NCBI GenBank assembly: GCA_937930625.1
Contig: CALHBW010000352.1
Span: 1-11,029, forward strand
Direction of reading: 5' to 3'
Length of the DNA: 11,029 bases
From: an uncultured Saprospiraceae bacterium
Lineage (GTDB): Bacteria > Bacteroidota > Bacteroidia > Chitinophagales > Saprospiraceae
Shown here: positions 1-6,390 of the stretch, one piece after another
How the letters are laid out: each line of letters begins with the position of its first letter
How positions within the stretch are numbered: position 1 is the stretch's first letter
The notes under the pieces: generated by a model
Databases searched by the model: none
Told to the model about the DNA's origin: nothing
What the model saw: only the letters and a program-made list of their open reading frames with translations
Position numbers and translations under genes: made by a program

Positions 1-411
1 TTTGAGTTGTGGAATAAGGCTGTGCTTATCCTCATATCCAAATTCGCCACTACCGTAAGTGGCTGCACTTGAAGCATATACGAGTGGAATTTGCTGCGCT
101 GCACAGATGCGCCATACAGATTTGGAATAATTTAAATTGAGATTATTGAAGAGTTCGACATTCGTTTCCGCAGTATCGGTACGTGCGCCCAAGTGGAACA
201 CAAAATCCACATCAGCCGCATTTTGTGCGAACCATTGTTGAATAAAAAAATCCCGTTCCACACGCTCACGCGCATGGATACGGGCAATATTTTTCAACTT
301 ATCGGCACGACTAAAATCATCTACCAAAATCAAATCACGATGCCCTACCCTATTCAGGTGTGCAGCCAGACATGACCCGATAAAACCCGCCGCTCCTGTT
401 ATAATTATCAT
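1..411 (-). CDS. hldD: ADP-L-glycero-D-manno-heptose 6-epimerase (HldD-like), N-terminal part; truncated by window edge
   Basis: Only the first 137 codons are present; the gene runs off the left edge. The start is the ATG at 411 on the minus strand. The protein opens directly into a Rossmann fold with the NAD(P)-binding glycine motif GAAGFIGS (residues 6-13). The HLGARTDT segment (73-80) and the YASSAATYG motif (112-120) are typical of HldD/RfaD and of the wider extended SDR sugar epimerases. The HldD reaction converts ADP-D-glycero- to ADP-L-glycero-D-manno-heptose in the cytoplasm, for the inner core of lipopolysaccharide. The catalytic Tyr-x-x-x-Lys would lie beyond the edge, so it cannot be checked. 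Another NAD-dependent nucleotide-sugar epimerase is the main alternative. It lies downstream of the coiled-coil gene on the same strand, separated by an octamer repeat array. Confidence 0.75.
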   Translation of the reverse strand, partial: MIIITGAAGFIGSCLAAHLNRVGHRDLILVDDFSRADKLKNIARIHARERVERDFFIQQWFAQNAADVDFVFHLGARTDTAETNVELFNNLNLNYSKSVWRICAAQQIPLVYASSAATYGSGEFGYEDKHSLIPQLK

Positions 412-420
412 TATAAAAAT

Positions 421-490
421 GAGTAGATGAGTAGATGAATCAATGAGTAAATAAATTTACTCATCTACTCATTCATTCATTTACTCATTG
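421..490. repeat. Facing octamer arrays (GAGTAGAT-type) between two minus-strand genes
   Basis: On the plus strand, 421-452 reads as four contiguous 8-base units: GAGTAGAT, GAGTAGAT, GAATCAAT and GAGTAAAT. From 455 to 486 the complement reads as four more units of the same family: GAGTAAAT, GAGTAGAT, GAATGAAT and GAGTAAAT. The array is therefore an inverted pair of four-unit arrays with a 2-base spacer. Exact complementary matches are 421-430 with 461-470, and 441-452 with 479-490. These two pairings interleave rather than nest. The right array ends about 6 bases from the stop codon of the upstream coiled-coil gene, and the left array starts about 9 bases before the hldD start codon. Confidence 0.85.
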
Positions 491-495
491 ATATT

Positions 496-1503
496 TTACC
501 GCAAAACTATCTTCTCACGACCAATCATATAGCCGTTATGATAGAGTTCTGTGGTATATTCGCCTTTACTGAAGCCTTGCTCGTCGGTCCAGTGCATACA
601 CAAATCTGTCGGCGCGTTTTCGTACTCAATCGTTTCGGCAACCGTATAGCGGGTTTCGCCGCCATGTTGTCTGTCTTCAAAAGTTCCGGAGCCTTTATCT
701 TCTACGGCAATCGTTTCGCCTGCCGGATTGATAATACGCAAGAAAATCGTCTGTGCACCGGGTTTTGCTACGGTATTTTCGAGCAACTCGAAGCAAACTT
801 TTATGCGGTCAGCACGTTTGCCGATTTTGACTTCTTTTTCTTCGCCATTATTACGAATTTTGATGCCTTTCGCGGTGACTTCATTGGTCTTGAGTATTGA
901 TGCCATGTCTTTGAACTCGTCTTTTTGTACTTTGAGTGAGCGATTGACAACTTCCAAATCCGCTTTCGCAGATTGTAGTTCTGTCTTTTCTACTCTCAGG
1001 CTTTCTTCTATGACACGTTGCTCATCCACGACTTCTTTGAGTACCGTTTTTTCTTCTATCAGTACCTTCTTTTGAGCCACCAATTTTGCATTTTCTTTCT
1101 TTAAAGCAGCAATTTCATCCAAATAGCCATTGCGTTGCGTGTAAAAATCTGATAACATTCGACGTACTTCGGCAAGTTCTGCTTCAGTGCCTTTGTTATC
1201 ACTGATTAATCGTTGAATTTTACCTTTGCTTTTGCTCAATTCAGCTTTTTGCTTCTCTATCAAAGCCGCTAATTCTGAATTTTCCGAAGCCGCTTCATCC
1301 AATTTAGTGATTGTCGAGTTGTAATCTGCTTCCAATTCTGCTGCCAGTGCTTCTGAAGCTGCCAATTCTTTCGACTGCAATTCGTAAGCAGCTTTTACCT
1401 TATCATTTTTAAATTTTTCCATTAAAAGATAGGCATTATAACAAAGTAAAACAACAACAATCGCACCCAGTACCAAAGGTAATTTACTTTTCCTCGGAGA
1501 CAT
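496..1503 (-). CDS. Membrane-anchored coiled-coil protein of unknown function
   Basis: This 335-residue protein is not one I can name. It starts with a short basic tail (MSPRKSK), followed by one hydrophobic segment at about residues 8-28, predicted to be a single transmembrane anchor. Residues of about 30-205 are a long heptad-rich, Lys/Glu/Ala-rich coiled coil, the kind often mislabelled as a chromosome segregation or SMC-like protein. The last 130 residues look like a compact beta-rich domain, with aromatic and Gly-containing strands such as CMHWTDEQGFSKGEY and YHNGYMIGREK. The likely topology is an N-terminal anchor in the inner membrane with the coiled coil lifting the C-terminal domain into the periplasm; this is inference. 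The ATG at 1503 gives the anchor immediately, which supports that start. It lies upstream of hldD on the same strand. Confidence 0.8.
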   Translation of the reverse strand: MSPRKSKLPLVLGAIVVVLLCYNAYLLMEKFKNDKVKAAYELQSKELAASEALAAELEADYNSTITKLDEAASENSELAALIEKQKAELSKSKGKIQRLISDNKGTEAELAEVRRMLSDFYTQRNGYLDEIAALKKENAKLVAQKKVLIEEKTVLKEVVDEQRVIEESLRVEKTELQSAKADLEVVNRSLKVQKDEFKDMASILKTNEVTAKGIKIRNNGEEKEVKIGKRADRIKVCFELLENTVAKPGAQTIFLRIINPAGETIAVEDKGSGTFEDRQHGGETRYTVAETIEYENAPTDLCMHWTDEQGFSKGEYTTELYHNGYMIGREKIVLR

Positions 1504-1751
1504 ATTAAGTCAGTTTTAAATATAAATATAAGTTCAATTTTAAATCCCAAATTAGATTATTATTTAAACTTATTTAAATTAATTGTATAATTATTAAATA
1601 AAGACAAACAAAGGAAATTCATATTTATATCATTTTTTACATAAAAAAATATTTATATAAAATACTGAAAAATAGAGTTTTAAATAATATTCACTTGTTT
1701 GAATCTATTTAATTGGATTTGCGATTTTTTTCACATAAAAAAAACCGGATG

Positions 1752-1759
1752 CAAATGTA
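1752..1759 (-). promoter_or_regulatory. Candidate -7 element for the coiled-coil gene
   Basis: The complement reads TACATTTG, an exact fit to the Bacteroidota TAnnTTTG -7 motif. No good TTTG lies at the usual upstream spacing, and the implied leader is about 240 bases, so this is a weak call. Confidence 0.22.
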
Positions 1760-1874
1760 TTTATTTTTCAAATAAATTCACATATAATTTTGTATAAAAT
1801 TATTTTACATCTTTTTTTTAACATAATTCCACTCAAATATTGTGCAGATAACAGACATTTAAAAAATGCCTTGC

Positions 1875-1882
1875 TATCTTTG
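1875..1882 (+). promoter_or_regulatory. Candidate -7 element for the exonuclease gene
   Basis: TATCTTTG fits the Bacteroidota TAnnTTTG -7 motif exactly. It lies just before the large hairpin leader, so transcription would start near 1888 and copy the whole inverted repeat into a leader of about 205 bases. No clear -33 TTTG is present at the expected distance. Confidence 0.4.
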
Positions 1883-1907
1883 TCTCTGCAAAAATTAAGA
1901 ATCACTC

Positions 1908-2072
1908 ACTGATGTTACGCAGTAACACGTCCACAGCTTGTCAGTCCGCAGTCCGCAGTTGGACGCGAGCGTGTTTCACGTATGACTGCGGACTGCGGAC
2001 TGACAAGCTGCGGACTATTTTAGTGAAAAACATTTTTGAATATCCAAATCAAGTGTTTTGCGTAACATCAGT
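1908..2072. repeat. Nested inverted repeats in the exonuclease leader
   Basis: Two inverted repeats are nested. The outer arm 1908-1928 pairs with 2053-2072 with one bulge, and carries the words GTTACGC and GTAACA. The inner arms 1929-1959 and 1985-2015 pair at 30 of 31 positions, with 26 perfect consecutive pairs (1934-1959 with 1985-2010). The inner arm contains a tandem heptamer CAGTCCG (1942-1948 and 1949-1955). The loop contains a further small palindrome, CGTGTTTCACG. The whole element would fold as a long, very stable stem just before the start codon at 2095. Confidence 0.9.
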
Positions 2073-2094
2073 CACTCAATCAAAAATTATAATA

Positions 2095-2823
2095 ATGCTG
2101 GAAACCATCAAATTGCCTTCCATACTCTTCCTCGATGTAGAAACGGTATGTGGAAAAGCTACTTACGACGAACTCCCTGAAAGCACGCAAGACCTATGGA
2201 CAAAGAAGTCTGAACAAATCCATCGTCGCGACGACGAGCAGCCTGAAGCCAAAGATAGTTACACGGAAAGAGCCGCGATATATGCCGAGTTCGGGAAAAT
2301 TGTGTGCATTTCTGTAGGCTTTATTTCACCTGAAAAAGATGGAGATATGTCCTTTCGCCTCAAATCGTATTGTAGTGAAGACGAAGCCGCCCTACTCGCT
2401 GATTTTGCCAAATTGTTGGATGGTACACCACGTTTTATCTATCTCTGCGGACACAATATCAAAGAGTTTGATATTCCGTATATCTGTCGCCGGATGATAA
2501 TCAATCAACTCGCACTACCCGGCAAACTCCAAATTCACGGTAAAAAACCCTGGGAGCTCTCCCATTTTCTCGACACCCTCGAATTGTGGAAATTTGGCGA
2601 TTACAAAAACTATACTTCACTCAATTTGCTCTGCGATGTATTTGGCGTTCCCTCCCCCAAAAGCGATATGGACGGTAGCAAAGTCGGCGGCGCATTCTGG
2701 AATGATAATGCCCTCGATAAAATCGCCGAATATTGCGAAAAAGATGTACTCGCCACCGCACAAGTCTTTCTTAAAATGGCACGTAAACCAACTATTTCGG
2801 AAGAAAACGTACATGTTGTTTGA
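2095..2823 (+). CDS. Predicted 3'-5' exonuclease of the PolB-like DnaQ superfamily
   Basis: This 242-residue protein has the motifs of DEDDy exonucleases. Exo I is FLDVET (Asp14, Glu16), Exo II is GHNIKEFDIPYI (residues 119-130, with Asp126), a further acidic position is Asp160, and Exo III is YCEKD (Tyr213, Asp217). The arrangement matches the family described as predicted 3'-5' exonucleases related to the exonuclease domain of B-family DNA polymerases (PF10108). It should use two metal ions to remove nucleotides from 3' ends in the cytoplasm; its specific repair or processing role is not known. The frame stays open upstream to an ATG at 1912, but that stretch lies inside the hairpin leader. 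The ATG at 2095 is right before the conserved FLDVET strand, so I chose it. A word-repeat gap of about 80 bases separates it from thiD. Confidence 0.87.
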   Translation: MLETIKLPSILFLDVETVCGKATYDELPESTQDLWTKKSEQIHRRDDEQPEAKDSYTERAAIYAEFGKIVCISVGFISPEKDGDMSFRLKSYCSEDEAALLADFAKLLDGTPRFIYLCGHNIKEFDIPYICRRMIINQLALPGKLQIHGKKPWELSHFLDTLELWKFGDYKNYTSLNLLCDVFGVPSPKSDMDGSKVGGAFWNDNALDKIAEYCEKDVLATAQVFLKMARKPTISEENVHVV

Positions 2824-2908
2824 ACGTGCTGACGTATTGATGTGCTGACGTACTGACGACTATTACGTACACACATCAGCACATCAGCACATCAGCACAT
2901 CAGCACAT
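2824..2908. repeat. CAGCACAT octamer array running into the thiD start codon, with a degenerate inverted partner
   Basis: Four perfect CAGCACAT units occupy 2877-2908. The final AT is the first two bases of the thiD ATG at 2907. An imperfect unit precedes them at 2871-2876. On the left, 2826-2852 holds the complementary words GTGCTGACGTA and TGATGTGCTGACGTA, so the gap is a degenerate inverted pair. The arrangement leaves no room for a Shine-Dalgarno site. Confidence 0.9.
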
Positions 2909-3635
2909 GAAAAAAGCATTAAGCATAGCGGCATTTGACTCCAGCAGTGGCGCAGGCATCACCTCCGACATCAAGACAATGGCGGCACATAGCGTGTACG
3001 GGTTAGGCGTATGTACGGGTGTCACAGTACAGAATGATGTCAAATTTGAATATGTAAGTTGGATAGAAAAAAGTATTATTCTTCAACAAATTGATGTGTT
3101 ATTTGAGCGATTTGAAATTGAGGATGTGAAAATTGGTTTAGTGGAAGATTTGGAAACAATTGGGGATATTATTTTTCATCTAAAACAAAAAAATAATCAA
3201 ATACGTATTATATGGGATCCGATTCTGAAAGCAAGTGCAGGCTTTGAGTTTCATTCGGAATTGGACATTAATTTACTCGAAAAAATTTGTAAAAATATTT
3301 ATCTCATTACACCCAACACCAATGAATTTGAACGGCTTTTTGGCAACAAAAATCCACAAAACGTTGTTCGGAAATATGGCTGTAATCTCCTTTTAAAGGG
3401 CGGTCATGCCGAAGGAGATAGCGTCATAGATACTTTATTTACAAATCACAAAATACATCATACCAAACAGTCGCGCTCAAAGCGTGACAAACACGGCACA
3501 GGCTGCGTCTTATCAACAACTATACTGACCAAGCTCACACAAGGTAAATCGCTGCCCGATGCGTGTCGGGAAGCACAGGACTATATTGTCCGTTTCATCA
3601 ACAGCAATGACAGTCATTTGGGGTATCATACGTAA
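2907..3635 (+). CDS. thiD: Hydroxymethylpyrimidine/phosphomethylpyrimidine kinase ThiD
   Basis: At 242 residues this is slightly shorter than typical ThiD (about 260). It is a ribokinase-fold enzyme that phosphorylates HMP and HMP-P to HMP-PP for the thiamine pathway. Motifs in order: an N-terminal substrate loop IAAFDSSSGAGITSDIKT (7-24; most ThiD have GGAG where this has SGAG), WDPILKASAG (103-112), TPNTNEFERLFG (135-146), LLLKGGH (161-167), and the anion-hole motif HGTGC (196-200). The middle of the gene, roughly 3050-3310, is clearly more AT-rich than thiE or thiG, so its codon use is uneven. The start ATG overlaps the last CAGCACAT unit, and the TAA stop (3633-3635) lies inside the next inverted repeat. 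It is first of three thi genes on this strand. Confidence 0.93.
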   Translation: MKKALSIAAFDSSSGAGITSDIKTMAAHSVYGLGVCTGVTVQNDVKFEYVSWIEKSIILQQIDVLFERFEIEDVKIGLVEDLETIGDIIFHLKQKNNQIRIIWDPILKASAGFEFHSELDINLLEKICKNIYLITPNTNEFERLFGNKNPQNVVRKYGCNLLLKGGHAEGDSVIDTLFTNHKIHHTKQSRSKRDKHGTGCVLSTTILTKLTQGKSLPDACREAQDYIVRFINSNDSHLGYHT

Positions 3636-3690
3636 CACAGACATTCTTGTCTGTAGTACGTAGAATACAGACAAGAATGTCTGTGTTACG
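3631..3690. repeat. Paired REP-like palindromes (BIME-like) between thiD and thiE
   Basis: A 25-base arm at 3631-3655 is perfectly inverted at 3666-3690 across a 10-base spacer. Each arm is itself a hairpin: ACAGACA-ttct-TGTCTGT on the left and ACAGACA-agaa-TGTCTGT on the right, flanked by GTAACA or TGTTAC. GTAG occurs at 3653-3656 and 3660-3663, next to the palindromes, as in REP elements mobilised by RAYT transposases. The thiD stop codon is inside the left arm. The right arm ends 3 bases before the thiE ATG. Confidence 0.88.
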
Positions 3691-3693
3691 GTT

Positions 3694-4326
3694 ATGCAAA
3701 AAACGATAGAACAGTTACAGTACATTACCCACGCCGCTCCTTCACTCACACATCCACAACTCGCTGAAGCTGCCTGCAAAGGCGGTGTAAAATGGGTACA
3801 ACTCCGTGTAAAAGACCAACCTTACGAAGCGTGGCTCGCTATTGCACAAGAAACAAAAGCAATCTGCGACAAATACGGCGCAACGCTCATCATCAATGAT
3901 AATGTAGAAATCGCTCGCGAGGTCAAAGCACATGGTGTGCATTTGGGCAAAAAGGATATGTGCCCCGTCGAAGCTCGTCAGATACTTGGCGATGACAGCA
4001 TTATCGGTGGTACTGCCAACATTTTTGAAGATGTAAAAAGATGTTGTGAGGGCAAAGTGGATTACATTGGCTTAGGACCTTACCGTTTTACAGTTACAAA
4101 AGAAAATCTTAGCCCTACGCTTGGTATTGAAGGATATGCAGATATTATTCGTGCTTGTAAGGAAAATAATATCAATGTACCTATCTTTGCCATCGGTGGC
4201 ATTCGTGTTGAAGATGTCCGGGAAATTATACCGACAGGCGTACATGGTATCGCTGTCGGTACAGCCATCGGATTGGGAGACGCCACAGACAATGCCAAAA
4301 GGTTTATTGAAGAGTTGTTGAGTTGA
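3694..4326 (+). CDS. thiE: Thiamine phosphate synthase ThiE
   Basis: A TIM-barrel enzyme of 210 residues, a normal length. It joins HMP-PP to the thiazole phosphate to make thiamine phosphate. Visible motifs are WVQLRVKD (34-41, HMP-PP pyrophosphate side), LIINDNVEIA (65-74, with a metal-binding Asp), GVHLGKKDM (81-89), IGGTANIFEDV (104-114, the Bacteroidota variant of the phosphate loop), YIGLGPYRFTVTK (124-136) and FAIGGI (165-170). The ATG at 3694 follows the REP pair by 3 bases, which supports initiation without a Shine-Dalgarno site. The TGA stop at 4324-4326 overlaps a tandem GAGGAGTT repeat. It lies between thiD and thiG and is probably cotranscribed with them. Confidence 0.95.
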   Translation: MQKTIEQLQYITHAAPSLTHPQLAEAACKGGVKWVQLRVKDQPYEAWLAIAQETKAICDKYGATLIINDNVEIAREVKAHGVHLGKKDMCPVEARQILGDDSIIGGTANIFEDVKRCCEGKVDYIGLGPYRFTVTKENLSPTLGIEGYADIIRACKENNINVPIFAIGGIRVEDVREIIPTGVHGIAVGTAIGLGDATDNAKRFIEELLS

Positions 4327-4402
4327 GGAGTTGAGGAGTTGACGTATTTTTCGTCAGCACATCAGCACATCAGCACATCAGCACATCAGCACATCAGCAC
4401 AT
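4325..4402 (+). repeat. GAGGAGTT tandem plus six CAGCACAT octamers before thiG
   Basis: GAGGAGTT occurs twice in tandem at 4325-4340, overlapping the thiE stop codon. After a short spacer containing GACG and CGTC, six perfect CAGCACAT units run from 4355 to 4402. Two bases (CA) then separate the array from the thiG ATG at 4405. The octamer is identical to the one at the thiD start, and the unit number differs (six against four). Confidence 0.95.
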
Positions 4403-4404
4403 CA

Positions 4405-5166
4405 ATGTTAAAAATAGCAGATAAGACATTCAATTCCCGCCTATTTACAGGTACAGGGAAATTTAGTTCCAATCAAGTGATGCGGGATGCCTTGTTGGTG
4501 TCCGGCTCTGAGTTGGTAACGGTAGCATTGCGCCGTGTGGATATGAAGAATAAGCAGGATGATATTCTGCAACATTTGAAGCATGAGCAATTTTCGCTCT
4601 TACCCAATACATCGGGTGTGCGGAATGCGAAAGAAGCGATATTCGCTGCCCAACTTGCCCGCGAAGCCCTCGAAACAAATTGGCTCAAACTTGAAATTCA
4701 CCCTGACCCCAAATACCTCATGCCCGACCCGGTAGAAACGCTCAAAGCAGCAGAGGAATTGGTCAAACTCGGCTTCGTGGTCCTCCCCTACGTACACGCC
4801 GACCCGGTGCTGTGTAAGCGACTGGAAGAAGTTGGTACGGCTGCGGTGATGCCTTTGGGGTCGCCGATTGGGAGCAATAAAGGCTTGGTATCGCGCGATT
4901 TTTTACGTATAATTATCGAACAAAGTAGCGTTCCTGTCGTAATAGATGCAGGGATAGGCGCGCCATCTCATGCAGCCGAAGCCCTCGAAATGGGTGCAGA
5001 TGCCGTATTAGTCAATACGGCTATTGCTGTTTCTCCTGACCCCATACGCATGGGCGAAGCCTTCAAACTTGCTGTCAAAGCAGGACGTATGGCACACGAA
5101 GCCCGACTCGCACAAACCTCTTCCCACGCTAATGCCAGTAGTCCTTTGACTGCATTTTTGGATTAG
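4405..5166 (+). CDS. thiG: Thiazole synthase ThiG
   Basis: This 253-residue TIM-barrel enzyme builds the thiazole ring of thiamine from deoxyxylulose 5-phosphate, the ThiS thiocarboxylate and a glycine-derived imine. The N-terminus KIADKTFNSRLFTGTGKF is typical. The Schiff-base lysine is Lys95 in WLKLE, followed by DPKYLMPD (101-108). Phosphate-binding features are PLGSPIGSNKGL (150-161) and VVIDAGIGAPSHAAEA (178-193), then ADAVLVNTAIA (198-208). An upstream TTG at 4339 is in frame, but the extra 22 residues would only translate the octamer array (HQHISTSA repeats), so the ATG at 4405 is the better start. The partner genes thiS, thiC and thiH are not downstream, so the thiamine genes of this genome are probably split. 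Confidence 0.96.
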   Translation: MLKIADKTFNSRLFTGTGKFSSNQVMRDALLVSGSELVTVALRRVDMKNKQDDILQHLKHEQFSLLPNTSGVRNAKEAIFAAQLAREALETNWLKLEIHPDPKYLMPDPVETLKAAEELVKLGFVVLPYVHADPVLCKRLEEVGTAAVMPLGSPIGSNKGLVSRDFLRIIIEQSSVPVVIDAGIGAPSHAAEALEMGADAVLVNTAIAVSPDPIRMGEAFKLAVKAGRMAHEARLAQTSSHANASSPLTAFLD

Positions 5167-5496
5167 TGGTGGTGTGTTCGTGTATTCGTTGATTCGTTGA
5201 TTCGTGTATTCGTTATTCGTTATTCGGACGCAAACCAGTAAGATGTCTTCGCCAAATTTTGAATTATAATTTATTGCCAAACACATTTTAAATAACGAGT
5301 AACAAATAACGAATACACGAATAACGAATAAACGAATACACGAATAACGAATAAACGAGTAACGAATAAACGAATAAACGAAATCTTATTTTTTAACACA
5401 CTTTTATAGTTATGTAGTTTCATCGTTTTGAAAAAAAACATATATTGCAACGACATAACAAATCTTAAAAATCCTAAAATGTAAAAATATTAGCAT
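5167..5496. other. Repeat-filled intergenic region between thiG and the T9SS protein
   Basis: The 330 bases contain no credible gene. Most of the region is the inverted TTCG/CGAA word array listed separately. After it, 5383-5496 is AT-rich and should hold the promoter of the secreted protein. No exact TAnnTTTG motif is there, and the nearest approximations (TAGTTTCA near 5415, TCGTTTTG near 5423) are too weak to call. A long frame on the minus strand across the array is repeat translation only. Confidence 0.7.
5175..5382. repeat. Facing NNTTCGTK / ACGAATA word arrays
   Basis: The left array has five contiguous octamers at 5175-5214 (TGTTCGTG, TATTCGTT, GATTCGTT, GATTCGTG, TATTCGTT), followed by a heptamer ATTCGTT. 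The right array, about 5291-5382, is the complementary word ACGAATA or AACGAATA in about ten copies of 7 to 8 bases. A spacer of about 64 bases separates them. The longest exact pairing I confirmed is 17 bases, 5201-5217 with 5305-5321. Confidence 0.88.
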
Positions 5497-6279
5497 ATGA
5501 AAAAAATTATACTCTTTCTTTTGCTTTTTGCAGGTGCTCAAGTAGCAATAGCCCAGGACTGTGAACCCGATCCGCAATATGCCGATGCCCCTGCGGGAGT
5601 ATATCCACTGCCGGATAGCGTGGGATCGCCTACATCTTCACTTCCAACGGGTTTTGAGAATCAACCTTATGAATTACTTTTTACTGCAGTAGTGCCGGAT
5701 ACGACAACTATCGAACTAACCCCCGGCAATCCTTCTTTATTGGACCTCGATAATGTTACATTAACTGATATAGAGGGTTTACCGCCCGGACTTTCATACA
5801 GTTGCAATCCTCCTGACTGTATATTTCCAGACGAGTCGCAAGGTTGTGTATTGATATCAGGTACGCCCACACAGGCAGGTACTTATTCCCTAATTGTCAA
5901 TACTACGGTAGGTGTTGGTGTTGCGATGTTACCGGTCACTTTTCCGGGCTTGCTTGTAGCAGGTGAGTACAAAATCCTCATTGATGAAGACATTGCTGTT
6001 GATGATGTAAATAAAGATGTGCTTGGATTGGGGCAAAATATTCCGAATCCTTTTAGTGATGCCACTGAAATTCAGATAGACACTAAACTGTCCGGTTTAT
6101 TTGATTTTAAGGTGTATAATGTGCTTGGAAAATTGCTGTATGATGAGAAAATCGTACTTTCGGCAGGAAAGAACACGATTACATTTGATGGTAGCAAATT
6201 ACATTCAGGTATGTATTTTTATTCGGTAGGACAAGGTAATGACAGAGTGACGCGCCGAATGGTGGTGCATCGTCCGTAA
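5497..6279 (+). CDS. Secreted protein with putative Ig-like domain and T9SS type A sorting domain
   Basis: A 260-residue protein begins with a clear signal peptide (MKKIILFLLLFAGAQVAIAQ) with likely cleavage near residue 20. Residues of about 45-150 resemble a putative Ig-like fold of the He_PIG type. The GLPPGLSY ... VLISGTPTQAGTYSL pattern is the usual signature, and several Cys residues there (in SCNPPDC and GCVL) could form disulphides. The last 83 residues are a Por secretion C-terminal domain: GQNIPNPFSD, then KVYNVLGKLLYDEKI, SGMYFYSVGQG and RRMVV. Proteins with this tail cross the outer membrane by the type IX system and are usually anchored to the surface or released. No enzymatic domain is visible, so it may be a structural or adhesive surface protein. 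The ATG at 5497 places the signal peptide at the very N-terminus. Confidence 0.87.
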   Translation: MKKIILFLLLFAGAQVAIAQDCEPDPQYADAPAGVYPLPDSVGSPTSSLPTGFENQPYELLFTAVVPDTTTIELTPGNPSLLDLDNVTLTDIEGLPPGLSYSCNPPDCIFPDESQGCVLISGTPTQAGTYSLIVNTTVGVGVAMLPVTFPGLLVAGEYKILIDEDIAVDDVNKDVLGLGQNIPNPFSDATEIQIDTKLSGLFDFKVYNVLGKLLYDEKIVLSAGKNTITFDGSKLHSGMYFYSVGQGNDRVTRRMVVHRP

Positions 6280-6386
6280 TTTATGGTTTCATGGTTCGAT
6301 TGTTTTATGGTTTCATTGCTTGATGGTTAAAAGGAAGTTTTTGCTTCGCAAAAACCATGAAACAATCGAACCATGAAACCATGAAA
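6280..6386. repeat. ATGGTTTC-word inverted repeat between convergent genes
   Basis: Left arm 6280-6312 and right arm 6353-6386 are complementary apart from one substitution and one indel. They contain a perfect 23-base core, 6283-6305 with 6360-6382. The arms are built from repeated words, ATGGTTTC and ATGGTTCGAT. The spacer contains the palindrome TTTTTGCTTCGCAAAAA at 6338-6354. The element starts right after the stop of the T9SS gene and may also act as a transcript 3' end. Confidence 0.9.
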
Positions 6387-6390
6387 GATA

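Larger units (their letters stand above)
1504..1907. other. AT-rich divergent intergenic region
   Basis: About 400 bases separate the minus-strand coiled-coil gene from the plus-strand exonuclease leader. The region is strongly AT-rich with many A and T tracts, and has no convincing open reading frame or structured RNA. It must hold promoters for both divergent genes. Candidate -7 elements of the Bacteroidota TAnnTTTG type are present on each strand and are listed separately. I saw no tandem word array here, unlike most other gaps in the window. Confidence 0.7.

Noticed and set aside
538..1075. Two plus-strand frames inside the coiled-coil gene
   Set aside because: They are antisense shadows of a well-supported minus-strand gene and have no recognisable motif.
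1912..2094. In-frame upstream extension of the exonuclease gene from an ATG at 1912
   Set aside because: The extra 61 codons lie entirely in the inverted-repeat leader and add no family motif. The ATG at 2095 is immediately before the conserved first motif.
2824..2906. TPP riboswitch before the thiamine genes
   Set aside because: None of the conserved segments (the CTGAGA motif and the ACCTGA...GGATAATGCC region) is present in this gap, in 4327-4404 or in the exonuclease leader.
4355..4402. CRISPR-like array
   Set aside because: The units are contiguous octamers without spacers, so they are a tandem repeat and not a CRISPR array.
4339..4404. In-frame TTG extension of thiG
   Set aside because: It would translate the CAGCACAT array into HQHISTSA repeats, and ThiG proteins normally begin near the ATG at 4405.
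5271..5456. Minus-strand frame of 61 codons with repeated FVxRLFV words
   Set aside because: It is a direct translation of the CGAATA word array with no other protein-like feature.
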